Below are positions 46,595 to 58,201 of a DNA stretch of 64,000 nt, one piece after another. A model generated the notes under the pieces. That model did not search any database. It worked only from the letters and a program-made list of their open reading frames with translations, and was not told the origin of the DNA. Position 1 is the first letter of the stretch, and the number at the start of each line of letters is the position of its first letter. The stretch lies in the NCBI GenBank assembly GCA_026214975.1, contig CM047817.1, positions 60,978,407-61,042,406 on the forward strand, written 5' to 3'. This DNA comes from Gentiana macrophylla (taxonomy: Eukaryota > Streptophyta > Magnoliopsida > Gentianales > Gentianaceae). Position numbers and translations under genes: made by a program.

Positions 46595-48180
46595 AAAACA
46601 AACAAGTAATAAATTTATAATCCGGTTAACCCCAAGTATAAGGTTCGTAGTACTAGTGGTTAATGCCGGGTCGATCTTACGGGGAACTAGACGATTGTGG
46701 TTCCTAGTTTTTGTCTAACTAAGCTATGTCACGGAAAACTAAACTAAACAGCGATTAAACAAAACTAAATCGAACATATATGCTGAATATAAACTAGACA
46801 GAGGACGAATCCAAAGCTAGGGAGGTTTGGTTGCGAACAAATTACTCTAAAAAGTGCAATAGAAGATAAACTAACTAAAGCAGTTCAAGTCTCAATGGTT
46901 AAATCAAATTTAATATGGGCAAACGATTATTGATCCACCTATCCAACAAACACTAATCTCTCATCCCGATTATATTGCAGTTTCTACCAAGTTGTGGTTC
47001 ATCTTATCAAAGGTATGAATCCTACTTTCGTAGATGATTCGCCTATTAATTTCTATCTTTCGATTTAAGGAAATTAACGCGTCATAACATAAACAAAGAT
47101 GTAAACTTTAACGTTTTAACCTAGATTTTCAACCTATCAACTTTCGTTTGACATAGACTAAAGATCTATTCCTAAATCATGGTGATCTAATGTTTATAAA
47201 GACTTTCATCAAATATAAAACATCGTACATGCACATCTTTCGATATAAATGCAATTAACCAACATAAGACATGATAAAGGAAACAACTTGATTAAAACTT
47301 ACAATATAGTCGAAGAATCAAAATCAATGAAAGTTGGATGGCTTCACAATGCTCGCTTGATTGGAGCCTAGCCTCTTAGCATCCTTGAATAGCTTGAATT
47401 GTTGAAGTAAATTGCATAAACTAAACTAATTTAATCTAGAATTTAAGAACATAAAATCGGAAAAAATCGAGTAAAAACGCAGCGTATAGCCGCCCCAGGG
47501 GTTTAGGTTCGAGAATTGTAAAATTGGTATCTCAATGTGTAAAAATAGGCAAGTATTTATAGAGATTTGAGTCGGTTTTACTAAAGTCGGCAATCCGGAC
47601 GCCGTCGTCGGTTAAGTGGACGCTTCGCCCAAGTGTTCGAACTCCAATGTAGACGTTCGCCTGGATAGCGCCCAAACTCTCGATCGATCTTTTTTGCACC
47701 TTGACGCTGCGTCGCTTCTTACGGACGTTCGTTCAAGAAGTTCATGATGCCTCAAGATTGAATTCTTCCTCTAGACGCCCGCTTGATTGTCAGACGCCCG
47801 TCCACTCTGGACGGGACTTGGACGCCGATTTTATTTGGAATAAAACTTGATTAAATCATCTCTATCTCTTTTCCGCCCACTCCATTCGATCATTATCTCT
47901 TCTTAAATCTTTATAGCTCGAATTTTAACCCTTTTGATCATCATTTGAGCACAATAAACATACCTATAACACATGGAAAACATCGCAAACTGTAATAAAG
48001 TCCAATTAATTATAATTCACGATGAAAACACATAATTTATTCAATATTGCGATTAAGTCCTTAAAAACCTAGTATGCTCAATATTTCCATATAAGGGCCA
48101 TTTATTATGCAATTAATCCAATTAAGAGGGAAAATACCCTAAAATATATCATAATAAAACATAGACTTTCACCCTTAACA
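46595..48180 (-). repeat. LTR A4
   Basis: Complete family A LTR in minus orientation, with the U3 end at 48180. Confidence 0.92.
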
Positions 48181-49662
48181 ACTCCCCCACACTTAGCTTT
48201 TGCTCGTCCCGAGCAAAACAAAATGAAAAATTAGGCTCGAGAAAGGAAAACAGGCATCTAAACAAGTATAACATATATTCAATAACTTAGGTGTTCACCA
48301 TCGTGTAAGTGCATAGCCATAGGAAACTTCCACTAGAACCAAACTTGAATAACTCAAAGCAAAACTAGCTAATACCCCCTCGTAGAATAGTAATAAATGA
48401 CACTCATAAGATGTACCCTACAAACGTGACATATCCCGAAAAGGATGATCGAATGAATCTAGGGCCTTTCTGAAATACTCAGAGGATAATCCCTACAGCA
48501 TATCTATCAGTTTATACTGGGGATAAGATTAACGAAAACTAAGCCTTATTCATTTCATAACACATCTTAAGTTGATTGAATTCATTCACTTTAAACACAC
48601 ATTAGGGTGAGCTTTTGCCCTCATAGCAGAATAGGACATTTCGAGATAATCCCCTACCTTACTCCAATCATAAGGCAGCTTTTCCTAACTGTCGTGAGCT
48701 CTTAGTCATCATAGTGGTATAGGACATACGTGGTATACCCTATCGCACTCAAATCATCGACTAGCTTCCGACACACACATAGATTCATTTAAATTTTTCA
48801 ACTTCTCATTTGACATTAGTTACGTGCTACTTATCACATTCAAACCTCTAGATATTCACAGTATCTCATACTTCGGATCTAAATACAAACTATCATAAAT
48901 CTCAAGATATATACGTAGCACTAAGCACATGACTTATAAGAAAATCAAAAATTACTAATCCAAAACGGGGTATAACTTTATAAATTAGCTCATCATTCAC
49001 TATGGCTCGTGAAAAATAGTGTCAGGTGAAACAACTAACTTATCAAATACATGAAATATCGCATAGATGACCATAAAAACAACGAACTTCAAATTGAATT
49101 GCCTACTCGGGACAAAACAAAAACAAAAGTGTCGGAAAATTTTGAAAAATTACGCCATTTTCGCATAAAACAACAATCTAACGTATTAAACAAACGTATG
49201 ATAGGTACAAATCGAACTATCCTCCCCACACTTAAAAATGCAACATGTCCTCATGTTGTGCAGAAAGTAAAAGGATAAGAAACTTAGCTGTATGCGCGTA
49301 GAAAATCGAGATGTTGGTCAGGCCGGAGCATGAAAGAAACAACACTCGCAAAAGCGTCAGAAACAACGTCCAAACCGAACTCAACCGAGAGCTCAACAAA
49401 AACTAGATCTGTACTACTCGACAAAACAACAGAATCTCGGGGGAAAACGGGGTACAATAACGGAATAATGTGAAAGGAATGAATGAAAGAGATATAACAA
49501 CAAGCGTCATCCAAAAATGATCATAATACCAACGAAATCGCAATCCAAGTACGTGGTGCTAGACAGCTTACATGATTTAAGACAACATACGCCTACGATA
49601 ATCAACAGTAGCGAGAAAAATAGAAAGTACAGAAATCATGGAAGCATCAAAAGGAAAGTAGT
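48181..49662 (-). other. Array spacer 3 (non-coding internal region)
   Basis: Same composition as spacer 1: polypurine tract and GGGAC hairpin (48198-48218), duplicated block (about 48620-48760), second tract and hairpin (49241-49258). No coding domain. Confidence 0.87.
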
Positions 49663-51266
49663 AAAACAAACAAGTAATAAATTTATAATCCGGTTAACCC
49701 CAAGTATAAGGTTCGTAGTACTAGTGGTTAATGCCGGGTCGATCTTACGGGGAACTAGACGATTGTGGTTCCTAGTTTTTGTCTAACTAAGCTATGTCAC
49801 GGAAAACTAAACTAAACAGCGATTAAACAAAACTAAACTGAACATATATGCTGAATATAAACTAGACAGAGGACGAATCCAAAGCTAGGGAGGTTTGGTT
49901 GCGAACAAATTACTCTAAAAAGTGCAATAGAAGATAAACTAACAAAACAGTTCAAGTCTCAAGGGTTAAATCAAATTTAATATGGGCAAACGAGTATTGA
50001 TCCACCTATCCAACAAACACTAATCTCTCATCCCGATTATATTGCAGTTTCTACCAAGTTGTGGTTCATCTTATCAAAGGTATGAATCCTACTTTCGTAG
50101 ATGATTCGCCTATTAATTTCTATCTTTCGATTTACGGAAATTAACGCAGCGTCATAACATAAACAAAGATGTAAACTTTAACGCGTTTTAACCTAGATTT
50201 TCAACCTATCAACTTCCGTTTGACATAGACTAAAGATCTATTCCTAAATCATGGTGATCTAATGTTTATAAAGACTTTCATCAAATATAAAACATCGTAC
50301 ATGCACATCTTTCGATATATATGCAATTAACCAACATAAGACATGATAAAGGAAACAACTTGATTAAAACTTACAATATAGTCGAAGAATCAAAATCAAT
50401 GAAAGTTGGATGGCTTCACAATGCTCGTTTGATTGGAGCCTAGCCTCTTAGCATCCTTGAATAGCTTGAATTGTTGAAGTAAATTGCATAAACTAAACTA
50501 ATTTAATCTAGAATTTAAGAACATAAAACGGGAAAAAAATCGAGTAAAACGCAGCCTATAGCCGCCCCTAGGGTTTAGGTTCGAGAAATGTAAAATTGGT
50601 ATCTCAATGTGTAAAAATAGGCAAGTATTTATAGAGATTTGAGGCGGTTTTACTTGTCGGCAATCCGACGCTCGTCCGGTTAAGTGGATGCTCGCCCAAG
50701 TGTTCGAACTCCAATGTAGACGCGTTAAATCTGGATAGCGCCCAAACTCTCTCGATCTTCTTTTTGCACCTTTGACGCCGTCAAATGCTTCTTCCGGACG
50801 CTCGCTCGATAAGTTCATGATGCCTCGTGATTGAATTCCTCCTCTAGACGCCCGTTTTGATTGTCGACGCCCGCCCACTCCTAGACGGGACTTGGACGCC
50901 TTCGCTTTAGCTGGAATAAAACTTGATTAAATCATCTCTATCTCTTTTCCTGTCCACTCCATTCGATCATTATCTCTTCTTAAATCTTTATAGCTCGAAT
51001 TTTAACCCTTTTGATCATCATTTGAGCACAAATTGCACAATAAACATACCTATAACACATGGAAAACATCGCAAACTGTAATAAAGTCCAATTAATTATA
51101 ATTCACGATGAAAACACATAATTTATTCAATATTGCGATTAAGTCCTTAAAAACCTAGTATGCTCAATATTTCCATATAAGGGCCATTTATTATGCAATT
51201 AATCCAATTAAGAGGGAAAATACCCTAAAATATATCATAATAAAACATAGACTTTCACCCTTAACA
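49663..51266 (-). repeat. LTR A5, outer boundary of the composite insertion
   Basis: Family A LTR in minus orientation; its U3 end CCCTTAACA (51258-51266) abuts the right AAGAT duplication instead of a polypurine tract. Confidence 0.92.
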
Positions 51267-51271
51267 AAGAT
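51267..51271. repeat. Target-site duplication AAGAT, right copy
   Basis: Matches 15628-15632; Athila-1 coding sequence resumes immediately afterwards. Confidence 0.9.
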
Positions 51272-52330
51272 GATGAAGATCATGGGAAGTATGTCAAGAA
51301 GAAAGAAGTTGAAAGGAAAGAAGCTCAAGCTAGGGGAGATTATGTGGTTATCGATGTGAAAGAGGAGGAATCAACTCGAAGAGAAGGGAAAGAACCAATG
51401 AAGGAGCCGTCTTCCCCACGCACCAAAGGTAAGAAAGGTATGATCCCCCCCTCCTTCTAAAGATTTTGATTTGAGTACCCTCCCTTATCCCCCTAAGAAT
51501 CATAGACAAAGTTGCTTGAATAAGGCACAAACTCGATTCATTGAGATATTACGAAAAATTGATTTGAACATTCCTTTTCTTGAAGCACTTGCAAACATGC
51601 CCTCGTATTGTAAGTTTTTGAAAGAGTTTCTAACTAAAAAGGGTAAAATGCAAGAAGTTGTGTGTTTAAATGAAGAGTGTTCCGCTATTTTTGATGGAAA
51701 GTCTAGGATTCCCCCAAAAGTTAGAGACAAGGGTAGTTTCACTATCCCGGTTACTATTGGTACGACTCATTTTCCTAGTGTTCTATGTGATTTAGGGGCT
51801 AGTGTAAGCTTAATGCCCCGTGCTATATATGAGAGTCTTGACCTAGGAGAGTTGGAGCCAACGGGGATGACCCTTCAAATGGCGGATAGGTCTATTAGGG
51901 AGCCTATGGGAGTGATAGAGGATGTCATAGTGAAAGTGGATAAGTTCGCCTTCCCGGTAGATTTTGTGGTGCTAGACATGGAGATGGACTCCAAAACACC
52001 TCTGTTGTTAGGACGTCCCTTTTTAAATACCGGGAGGACTTTGATAGATGTTGCGAGCGGTGAGATAATATTGAGAGTTGGGGATGAAAAAGTCACGGTC
52101 AATGTCTATAAAGCCATGAAACATCCTAAGGAGAGCACCGAGGACTGTTTTTCTATTGATGCTATATATCCTTGCGTTTCGGAACATGTTGACATGCAGG
52201 AATATAAAGATAAATCCGAGGAATGCATGGAAGGAGTGAGTAACGGAACATGATGAAGAAGAGGAGTTGGAAGAGGAAGCAAAAGAGCTCAAGAGACGGC
52301 TTTGTGGGTGAAAGGTGGACCGAGAAGATT
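51272..52330 (+). pseudogene. pol: Athila-1 pol: linker and aspartic protease
   Basis: Resumes gag-pol in phase with the gag piece left of the insertion. The acidic and basic linker ends in a shift at a run of C near 51450. From 51471 to 52253 the frame holds protease: VLCDLGASVSLMPRAIYESL (D-L-G-A-S active site) and TPLLLGRPFLNTGRTLID (flap and second conserved block). The frame ends near 52253 through another shift within an acidic stretch. Confidence 0.92.
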
Positions 52331-53560
52331 GATCTTGGCTTGAAGGAGAGTTGGAGAAGCCATCAATTGAGGACCCACCAAAAGACTTGAAAATGAAGCC
52401 GCTCCCACCTCATTTGAAGTATGTTTTTCTTGAAAATGATGATTTACTTCCTTTGATTATTTCTTCTACACTAACGGCTTTGCAGGAAAATGAGTTAGTG
52501 AGGATGCTTAAGAAGCATAAGCGTGCTTTTGGGTGGAAGATGTGCGATCTTAAGGGTATTAGTCCCACCATTTGCCAACACAAGATTATTTTGGAAGATG
52601 GAGCGAAGCCGGTAAGGCAACCCCAAAGAAGGCTCAATCCACACCTCCAAGAGGTTGTGAGGAAGGATGTGGTCACGATGTTGAAGCTAGGAATCATCTA
52701 CGCCATCTCGGATAGCAAGTGGGTGAGTCCCACCCAAGTGGTGCCGAAGAAAGGAGGTATGACCGTGGAGATCAATGACAAAGGTGAGGAGGTGCCTAAG
52801 CGTTTGGTAAGTGGTCATAGAATTTGCATTGATTATCGTAAGCTAAATGACCAAACCCGTAAAGATCATTTCCCCTCCCTTTTATTGATCAAATGTTGGA
52901 GAGATTGAGTGGCCATGCCTTTTATTGTTTTCTTGATGGGTTTAGTGGGTATTACCAAATACATGTGGCTTTAGAGGACCAAGAAAAGACTACCTACACT
53001 TGCCCCTATGGTACCTTTGCCTTCCGTAGGATGCCTTTTGGGTTGTGTAATGCACCCGCGACATTCCAACGGTGCATGGTTGCCATATTTGCGGATATGA
53101 TAGAAAAGTTTTTAGAAGTCTTTATGGATGATTTTAGTGTATTTGGTGATTCCTTTGAGGAATGTCTAGATAATCTTGAGAAAGTGTTGAGTAGATGTGA
53201 GGAGACAAACTTGGTGCTAAATTGGGAGAAGTGTCATTTGATGGTTACGGAGGGGATAGTCTTAGGGCAAAGATATCTAGTAAGGGTATAGAGGTAGACA
53301 AGGCTAAGGTTGAAGCGATAGGTAAGCTTCCTATGCCCACCAACCTAAAGACTCTTAGGGGTTTTCTAGGCCATGTGGGGTTCTATCGTAGGTTCATTAA
53401 GTATTTCTCGAAAATAGCCCGTCCACTTACTCTTCTTCTTGGAAAAGACGTCCCGTTTGATTTCGACCAAGCTTGTGTTGAAGCATTCTTGATGCTCAAG
53501 AAATTGCTTGTATCCGCTCCTATCTTAATTTCCCGAAATGGGATCAAGAATTTGAGCTCA
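52331..53560 (+). pseudogene. pol: Athila-1 pol: reverse transcriptase, three frames
   Basis: 52351-52885 carries LRYVFL-like lead-in, KPVRQPQRRLNPHLQEVV and RICIDYRKLNDQTRKDHFP. After a shift, 52893-53270 has FYCFLDGFSGYYQIHV, YGTFAFRRMPFGLCNAPATF and the catalytic FMDDFSVFG. After a second shift, 53275-53530 has KAKVEAIGKLPMPTNLKTLR and GFLGHVGFYRRFIKYFSKIA, the RT connection region. Each break is a single small indel. Confidence 0.92.
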
Positions 53561-55365
53561 TGTGTGATGCGAGTGACACCGCGGTTGGTGCGGTCCTCGG
53601 TCAAAAAATCGACAAAATCTTCAAGCCTATTGCTTATTCTAGTCACACCTTGAATCCGGCCCAACAGAACTACACCACCACTGAAAAAGAACTTTTAGCA
53701 GTCGTCTTTGTGTTCGATAAGTTTAGGTCTCATCTCGTAGGTTCTCGAGTAGTTGTCCACACGGATCATGCCGCCTTGCGTTATCTCTTCGCCAAGCAAG
53801 ATGCCAAGCCCCGCCTTTTAAGGTGGATCTTGCTCTTGCAAGAGTTTGATTTAGAGATCCATGATAGGAAGGGTTGTGAGAATGTCGTAGCCGACCACTT
53901 AAGTCGTATGGAGCTTAGTGAGGAGTTGATTAAAGCACAAAGGGAGATAAATGATTCTTTTCCTCACGAGCAACTTTATGCACTCGACACCCTTCTTCCG
54001 GCTAAGAGAGGAAACTTTCTAAAAGTCGGTAAGGAAGGTAGTCCTTGGTTCGCTCCTTTTGTCAACTACCACGAGTGCGGTTTTGTAGATCCCGACCTTG
54101 ACTCGAACCAAAGGCGTAAATTCCTTAGTGAGGTGGGTAAGTATGTGTGGGAAGATCCTTGTTTATATAGGTTGTGTTCGGATGGCATTTTGAGGAGGTG
54201 CATCCCGGAGGGTGAAATTTTGAGTGCTCTTTCGTTTTGTCACGACAAAGAGGCCGGAGGCCATTTCTCGGGGCAAAGGACAGCTTTGAAAGTGTTGAAA
54301 AGTGGGCTATATTGGCCCACTCTATTTCGAGATGCACATGCTTATGTGAAATCTTGCGATGCTTGTCAAAGGTCCGGTCGTATATCTAGAAGGAGTGAGA
54401 TGCCTCAGAAGCCGATCATAGTGTGTGAGATTTTTGACGTGTGGGGCATTGATTTCATGGGCCCCTATCCCTCTTCGTGTGGTAACAAGTATATCCTAGT
54501 CGCTTGTGATTATGTGTCCAAATGGGTCGAAGTCTTAGCTTCACCCACCAATGATAGGAATGTTGTTATCCGGTTTCTTAGGAAGAACATCTTTTGTCGG
54601 TTTGGGGTGCCTCGTGCTATAATCAGTGATAATGGAAGTCATTTTGCCAACAAGCCGTTTGATAAACTTTTAGAGAAGTATGGAGTGAAACACAAGTTAG
54701 GTACCGCTTACCATCCCCAAACGAGTGGTCAAGTCGAAGTCACGAATAGGGGTATTAAGCGTATCTTAGAGAGGACGGTAGACACGAATGTCAAGAGTTG
54801 GTCTTTAAAGTTAGACGATGCTTTGTGGGCCCATAGGACAGCCTTTAAGACACCCCTAGGCATGTCACCTTACATGATAGTCTATGGTAAGTCTTGTCAC
54901 CTTCCCGTAGAGATCGAGCACAAGGCTTATTGGGCCATCAAAATGCTAAACCTCGATGATACCTTAATTGGTGAGAAACGTATGGCCCAATTGAATGAAC
55001 TAGTTGAGTTCCGCCTTTGTGCTTATGACCTTTCCACGAAGTATAAAGGAAAGACTAAGTTACTCCATGATAAGTTGATTAAACCTCGTGTTTTCAATGA
55101 GGGTGATGAAGTCTTGTTCTACAATACTCGTTTGCATCTTTTCCAAGGGAAGTTGAAGTCTAGGTGGTCCGGCCCCTATGTTGTGTCGAAAGTCTATCCG
55201 TCCGGTGTTATCGAAATCACCCATCCTAAGTTTGGCACGTTTACCACCAATGGCCTAAGGTTGAAAAGGTATGAGCGGTTGCCCTACGATAAAGCACTAG
55301 AAATAGTGCATCTTGAAGACCCCGTACCTTGTGATGAATCTTGTAAGTCTTGTCATGGACTTTAA
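53560..55365 (+). CDS. pol: Athila-1 pol: RNase H and integrase
   Basis: 601 codons intact. RNase [50 protein letters not shown]. Integrase: zinc domain (H and H in [18 protein letters not shown]), core with Asp in WGIDFMGPY, Asp in IISDNGSHF and Glu in [10 protein letters not shown], all present; then [13 protein letters not shown] and [12 protein letters not shown] at the end. The first Met is internal to the polyprotein; homology begins slightly upstream in another frame. The stop is followed within 110 bp by the twin hairpins. Confidence 0.95.
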   Translation: MCDASDTAVGAVLGQKIDKIFKPIAYSSHTLNPAQQNYTTTEKELLAVVFVFDKFRSHLVGSRVVVHTDHAALRYLFAKQDAKPRLLRWILLLQEFDLEIHDRKGCENVVADHLSRMELSEELIKAQREINDSFPHEQLYALDTLLPAKRGNFLKVGKEGSPWFAPFVNYHECGFVDPDLDSNQRRKFLSEVGKYVWEDPCLYRLCSDGILRRCIPEGEILSALSFCHDKEAGGHFSGQRTALKVLKSGLYWPTLFRDAHAYVKSCDACQRSGRISRRSEMPQKPIIVCEIFDVWGIDFMGPYPSSCGNKYILVACDYVSKWVEVLASPTNDRNVVIRFLRKNIFCRFGVPRAIISDNGSHFANKPFDKLLEKYGVKHKLGTAYHPQTSGQVEVTNRGIKRILERTVDTNVKSWSLKLDDALWAHRTAFKTPLGMSPYMIVYGKSCHLPVEIEHKAYWAIKMLNLDDTLIGEKRMAQLNELVEFRLCAYDLSTKYKGKTKLLHDKLIKPRVFNEGDEVLFYNTRLHLFQGKLKSRWSGPYVVSKVYPSGVIEITHPKFGTFTTNGLRLKRYERLPYDKALEIVHLEDPVPCDESCKSCHGL

Positions 55366-56407
55366 ACCTTGACTCGTATAATTCTGAATCCATCCTTCCA
55401 TCTTTCTACCCTTTCTCGCCTTGTGCCAACGGTATAACTTTGAAAAAGTTGGCACCGTATAATCCATATTGTCGAGCCAACGACGTAAAACAAAGGCGCT
55501 TGGGGGAGGCAACCCACCATTTCGTAGTTTGTTGAGTTAGTTTGGTGTCTCTAGTGGTCTCGGGGCGGTTAGAATCAAGTGTGGGGTAGAAGTCTTGAGT
55601 TTTCCAAGTTTCTGGTCCAAACGCCCGTTTACCCCTTTCAAACGTGCGTTCTGATTTTTTCCTCTCAAACGCGCGTTTAGAATCATTTCAAGCGCGTTTG
55701 GAGCCTCAACTCTCTGAATGTGAATCCTCTCCCCAAACGCACGTTTCACACTTCAAACGCGCGTTTGATCTTGCGAAACGCGCGTTCCACCTCTTTCAAA
55801 CGTGTGTTTGGAACCATCTTCTTTAAATATCTGCACTTCAACCCGGCGTTTCAGAAATCGCGTTTTATTAACCTAACCGTCCCGCGACCGCCGCCACCTC
55901 CTTCCACTCAAATCCTTCATTTCTCAACCATTTTTGGCGATTCAAAGCCCAAACAACACCTCTCAACCTCCTCTTTTGATTTCAACAAGCCATTCCATCA
56001 ACAAATCATCCAAATCCTCGATTCGAACTTCACTTTTGACGGTTTTTCACCATTGTCGAATTTAGCCAATTTGGACGTTTCGAGGCTCGTTTTTCACTCC
56101 AAATCATTCTCATCATCTCTTTTAAGCATAAGACAGGTATATTTCGATTTTACGTTTAGGTTTCGGTTAGGGTTAGTTTTTGGCCTATTTTGGTTTAACG
56201 CCCTTTCTCGTTATTTATTGTTTATTGATGATTATATCCTGTTTTTGTTTGTTTTGTTGATCGATGGTGAATGGTGTGGCTTTTGTGGGGTGTTTCGTTG
56301 TGGATGGTTGGTTTGTTTGAAATCCCGGTTGGACGATAACCGGGTCGGTTTTGATTGTAATTTGGTTGTTTGGTGTTTGTTTGGTGTTGTTTGGTTGGTG
56401 TTCATAG
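55366..56407 (+). other. Athila-1 region between pol and the third ORF
   Basis: Twin hairpins (55470-55516), a polypurine-like AAGTGTGGGG at 55577, then eight AAACGCGCGTTT-type boxes (55618-55810) and TTTAAATA near 55822. 55830-56400 is C/T-rich and then T/G-rich, possibly a leader or an intron. An open frame at 55720-56412 runs through the boxes and looks fortuitous. Confidence 0.65.
55470..55516 (+). promoter_or_regulatory. Twin post-pol hairpins of Athila-1
   Basis: TGTCG-AGCCAA-CGACG (55470-55485; the outermost pair is a wobble), 15 nt with GCGCT, then TGGG-GGAGGCAA-CCCA (55501-55516). Confidence 0.65.
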
Positions 56408-58201
56408 AATGAGGGAAACTAAACGTAAGGAAACCGAGGGTAAAGGTAAGGGGAAGCAACCAATGACTAGGCAAGCCCCTAAAAATAGAAAACCTTAGTT
56501 TCTCCTCGGGTACCTACGGGTGGTATTCGAATTGGTGGTGCAGTTGAGAGTAGAAATCCTCGAGCCCTTAGGCCAGCGGGACAGTTGAGAGATGAGACGT
56601 CTGACGAAGATTTTGAGCCGGATACCGAGGGGAGGAATACGAGTAGTGATAGTGATGAGGCTACAGACTTTGAGAGCGATGTGCCATTGGCACATTTGCA
56701 ACCCAAAAATGCAAAGACTAGTGCTCCACCTCCTCCACAGAGTGCTCCCGAGCAAGACCCTCCTCTAGCTCCCTCTCCTGATGGTATTATCCCTTTTGAG
56801 CAGTGTTTTAACTCACAGGTTGCATTCTCAAACTATAATGAGTTTATCGTTGTGAAAAACATGTGTTATGAGAGGGGGCTAGACCTCAAAGTTGTGCCTA
56901 AGTCTTTTATCGATGATTTGAGGAAAAGGGGGTGGAATAATCTGATTTGCGAGCCGGATGGGAATCTCAATTTGTCATTAGTCCGGGAATGGTATGCAAA
57001 CTTTAGTGTGGCTAATCTTGATTCCGGTTTCATAAAGGTCAGAGAGGTCAATGTCCCGTGGTCGGTTAAGGCTATCAGTGATTATTATTGGATACCGGCT
57101 TTCGAGGGTCAGGACTACGTTAGTTGGTTCGCAGAGAGATCTCACTGGGGTAATACTGAGAATCCAGATCCGTTAGAGGAGATGAGGAAAGCAATCAACC
57201 CCGACTTACCGTGGATTTCAAAAGGTAGCAATTTGAGAAGTCAATTGGTGACGACGACCTGGCCGGATGTTTGGAAAGTGAAAGCTTAGTTTTCTCAGAA
57301 CCGTCTACTACCGAAGGACAACATTACGCACTTCCACATTAAGGATTTGCAATTGTTGTATGCTCTACACTATAATCTGAAGGTAGACGTCGGGAAAACC
57401 ATCTTTGAGGAATTTAGAGAAAATCAAAAGGTTAGGCGTCGGATGATTATGTGCCCCTACCTTATTCACGGCTTGTGCAAGAGAGCGTTGGTGAAAGAGT
57501 ATCCAGACGATCAGATTTTGAGGAAGAAGAACCTGCCTGTGGCACCAAGGCCGTTTAATGCTCGCTCCGCTTCCAGACCTCCTATGACCACCCCTCGACC
57601 CATTCACACCGTCCTCCGCCCTTCCACCTCCACCACCTCCACTACCTCCACCACCATCCCCATACCACCTCCTATCTTTTCCTCCACTACTACCACTACT
57701 ATACCCCCACCTCCTCCCTCTACTACTGGACCTTCCACCATCCCTACACCTCCACCTTCTACACCTACTACCGGGGGGCCGTGGCTTAGTGAGCGGCAGG
57801 GGCTTCTGATTGCGCATAAACAGAGAGACTGGATGGATAGTCTGAGGGTGACACTGAACGGCATCGTGGAGAATCAGCAGGTATTGGCTCAGGAGAGGCA
57901 GGTTGAGCTTCCTGAATTGAATCTAGATATTGCACCGTTTCAGTATACCCCGGAGATCGAGGCAGATTTGCAGAGAGTCATAGAGGAGTCATTTGTTGAG
58001 GAGCCGGACGAGGGGTTTGATGATATCGATTTGGATGATTTAGTGGGCACAGATAGGGCTGGGACAGATGCAGCTGGGACAGAGGCAGTGAGGACAGGTG
58101 ATGCAGGACTTACCCAGATCGAGAGTGCAGCTGCTGTGGTTGCACCAACATCAGGCACACCGGATTCCACTACTGACGTACAGGGACATGGAGCTGACTA
58201 G
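56408..58201 (+). pseudogene. Athila-1 third ORF: putative plant transposon protein
   Basis: A basic start at 56408 (MRETKRKETEGKGKGKQPMT) shifts frame near 56495. From 56585 to 58201 one frame is open except for TAG at 57287. The acidic Ser-rich start is followed at about 56800-57300 by the conserved part (GLDLKVVPKSFIDDLRKRGW, LVREWYANFS, WIPAFEGQDY), which I match from memory to the 'putative plant transposon protein' domain often found with Athila-type elements. Then come LHYNLKVDVGKTIF and a Pro/Thr-rich tract (57600-57770), and an acidic C-terminus. No transmembrane segment or signal peptide is visible, so an envelope role is not supported. Function unknown. Confidence 0.7.

Larger units (their letters stand above)
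15633..51266. mobile_element. 35.6-kb composite insertion with inverted U3 ends
   Basis: Left end TGTTAAGGGTGAAAGTC and right end its reverse complement, with AAGAT on both sides. Both outer ends are therefore U3 ends of the same LTR family (A), one plus and one minus, which is not the direct-repeat layout of a normal LTR element. Inside are LTR A1, element B, the A2-A5 array and element D. Confidence 0.88.
28966..51266 (-). repeat. Tandem array of about 3.07-kb LTR-plus-spacer units (family A)
   Basis: LTR starts at 28966 (clipped), 32004, 46595 and 49663. After subtracting element D and its duplication the steps are about 3038, 3072 and 3068 bp. Spacers are 1484, 1483 and 1482 bp. All units share the same LTR-spacer junction (TTGTTTGTTTT then ACTACTTTCC on the minus strand), with no PBS, so they were multiplied after one deletion. 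Confidence 0.9.

Noticed and set aside
28966..51266. Reading the four minus-oriented LTRs as two or three separate insertions
   Set aside because: Units lack PBS and target duplications and share one deletion junction; tandem multiplication fits better.
55720..56412. 230-codon ORF upstream of the third ORF
   Set aside because: Runs through the AAACGCGCGTTT boxes and a C/T- then T/G-rich leader; no recognisable domain, frame not joined to the third ORF.
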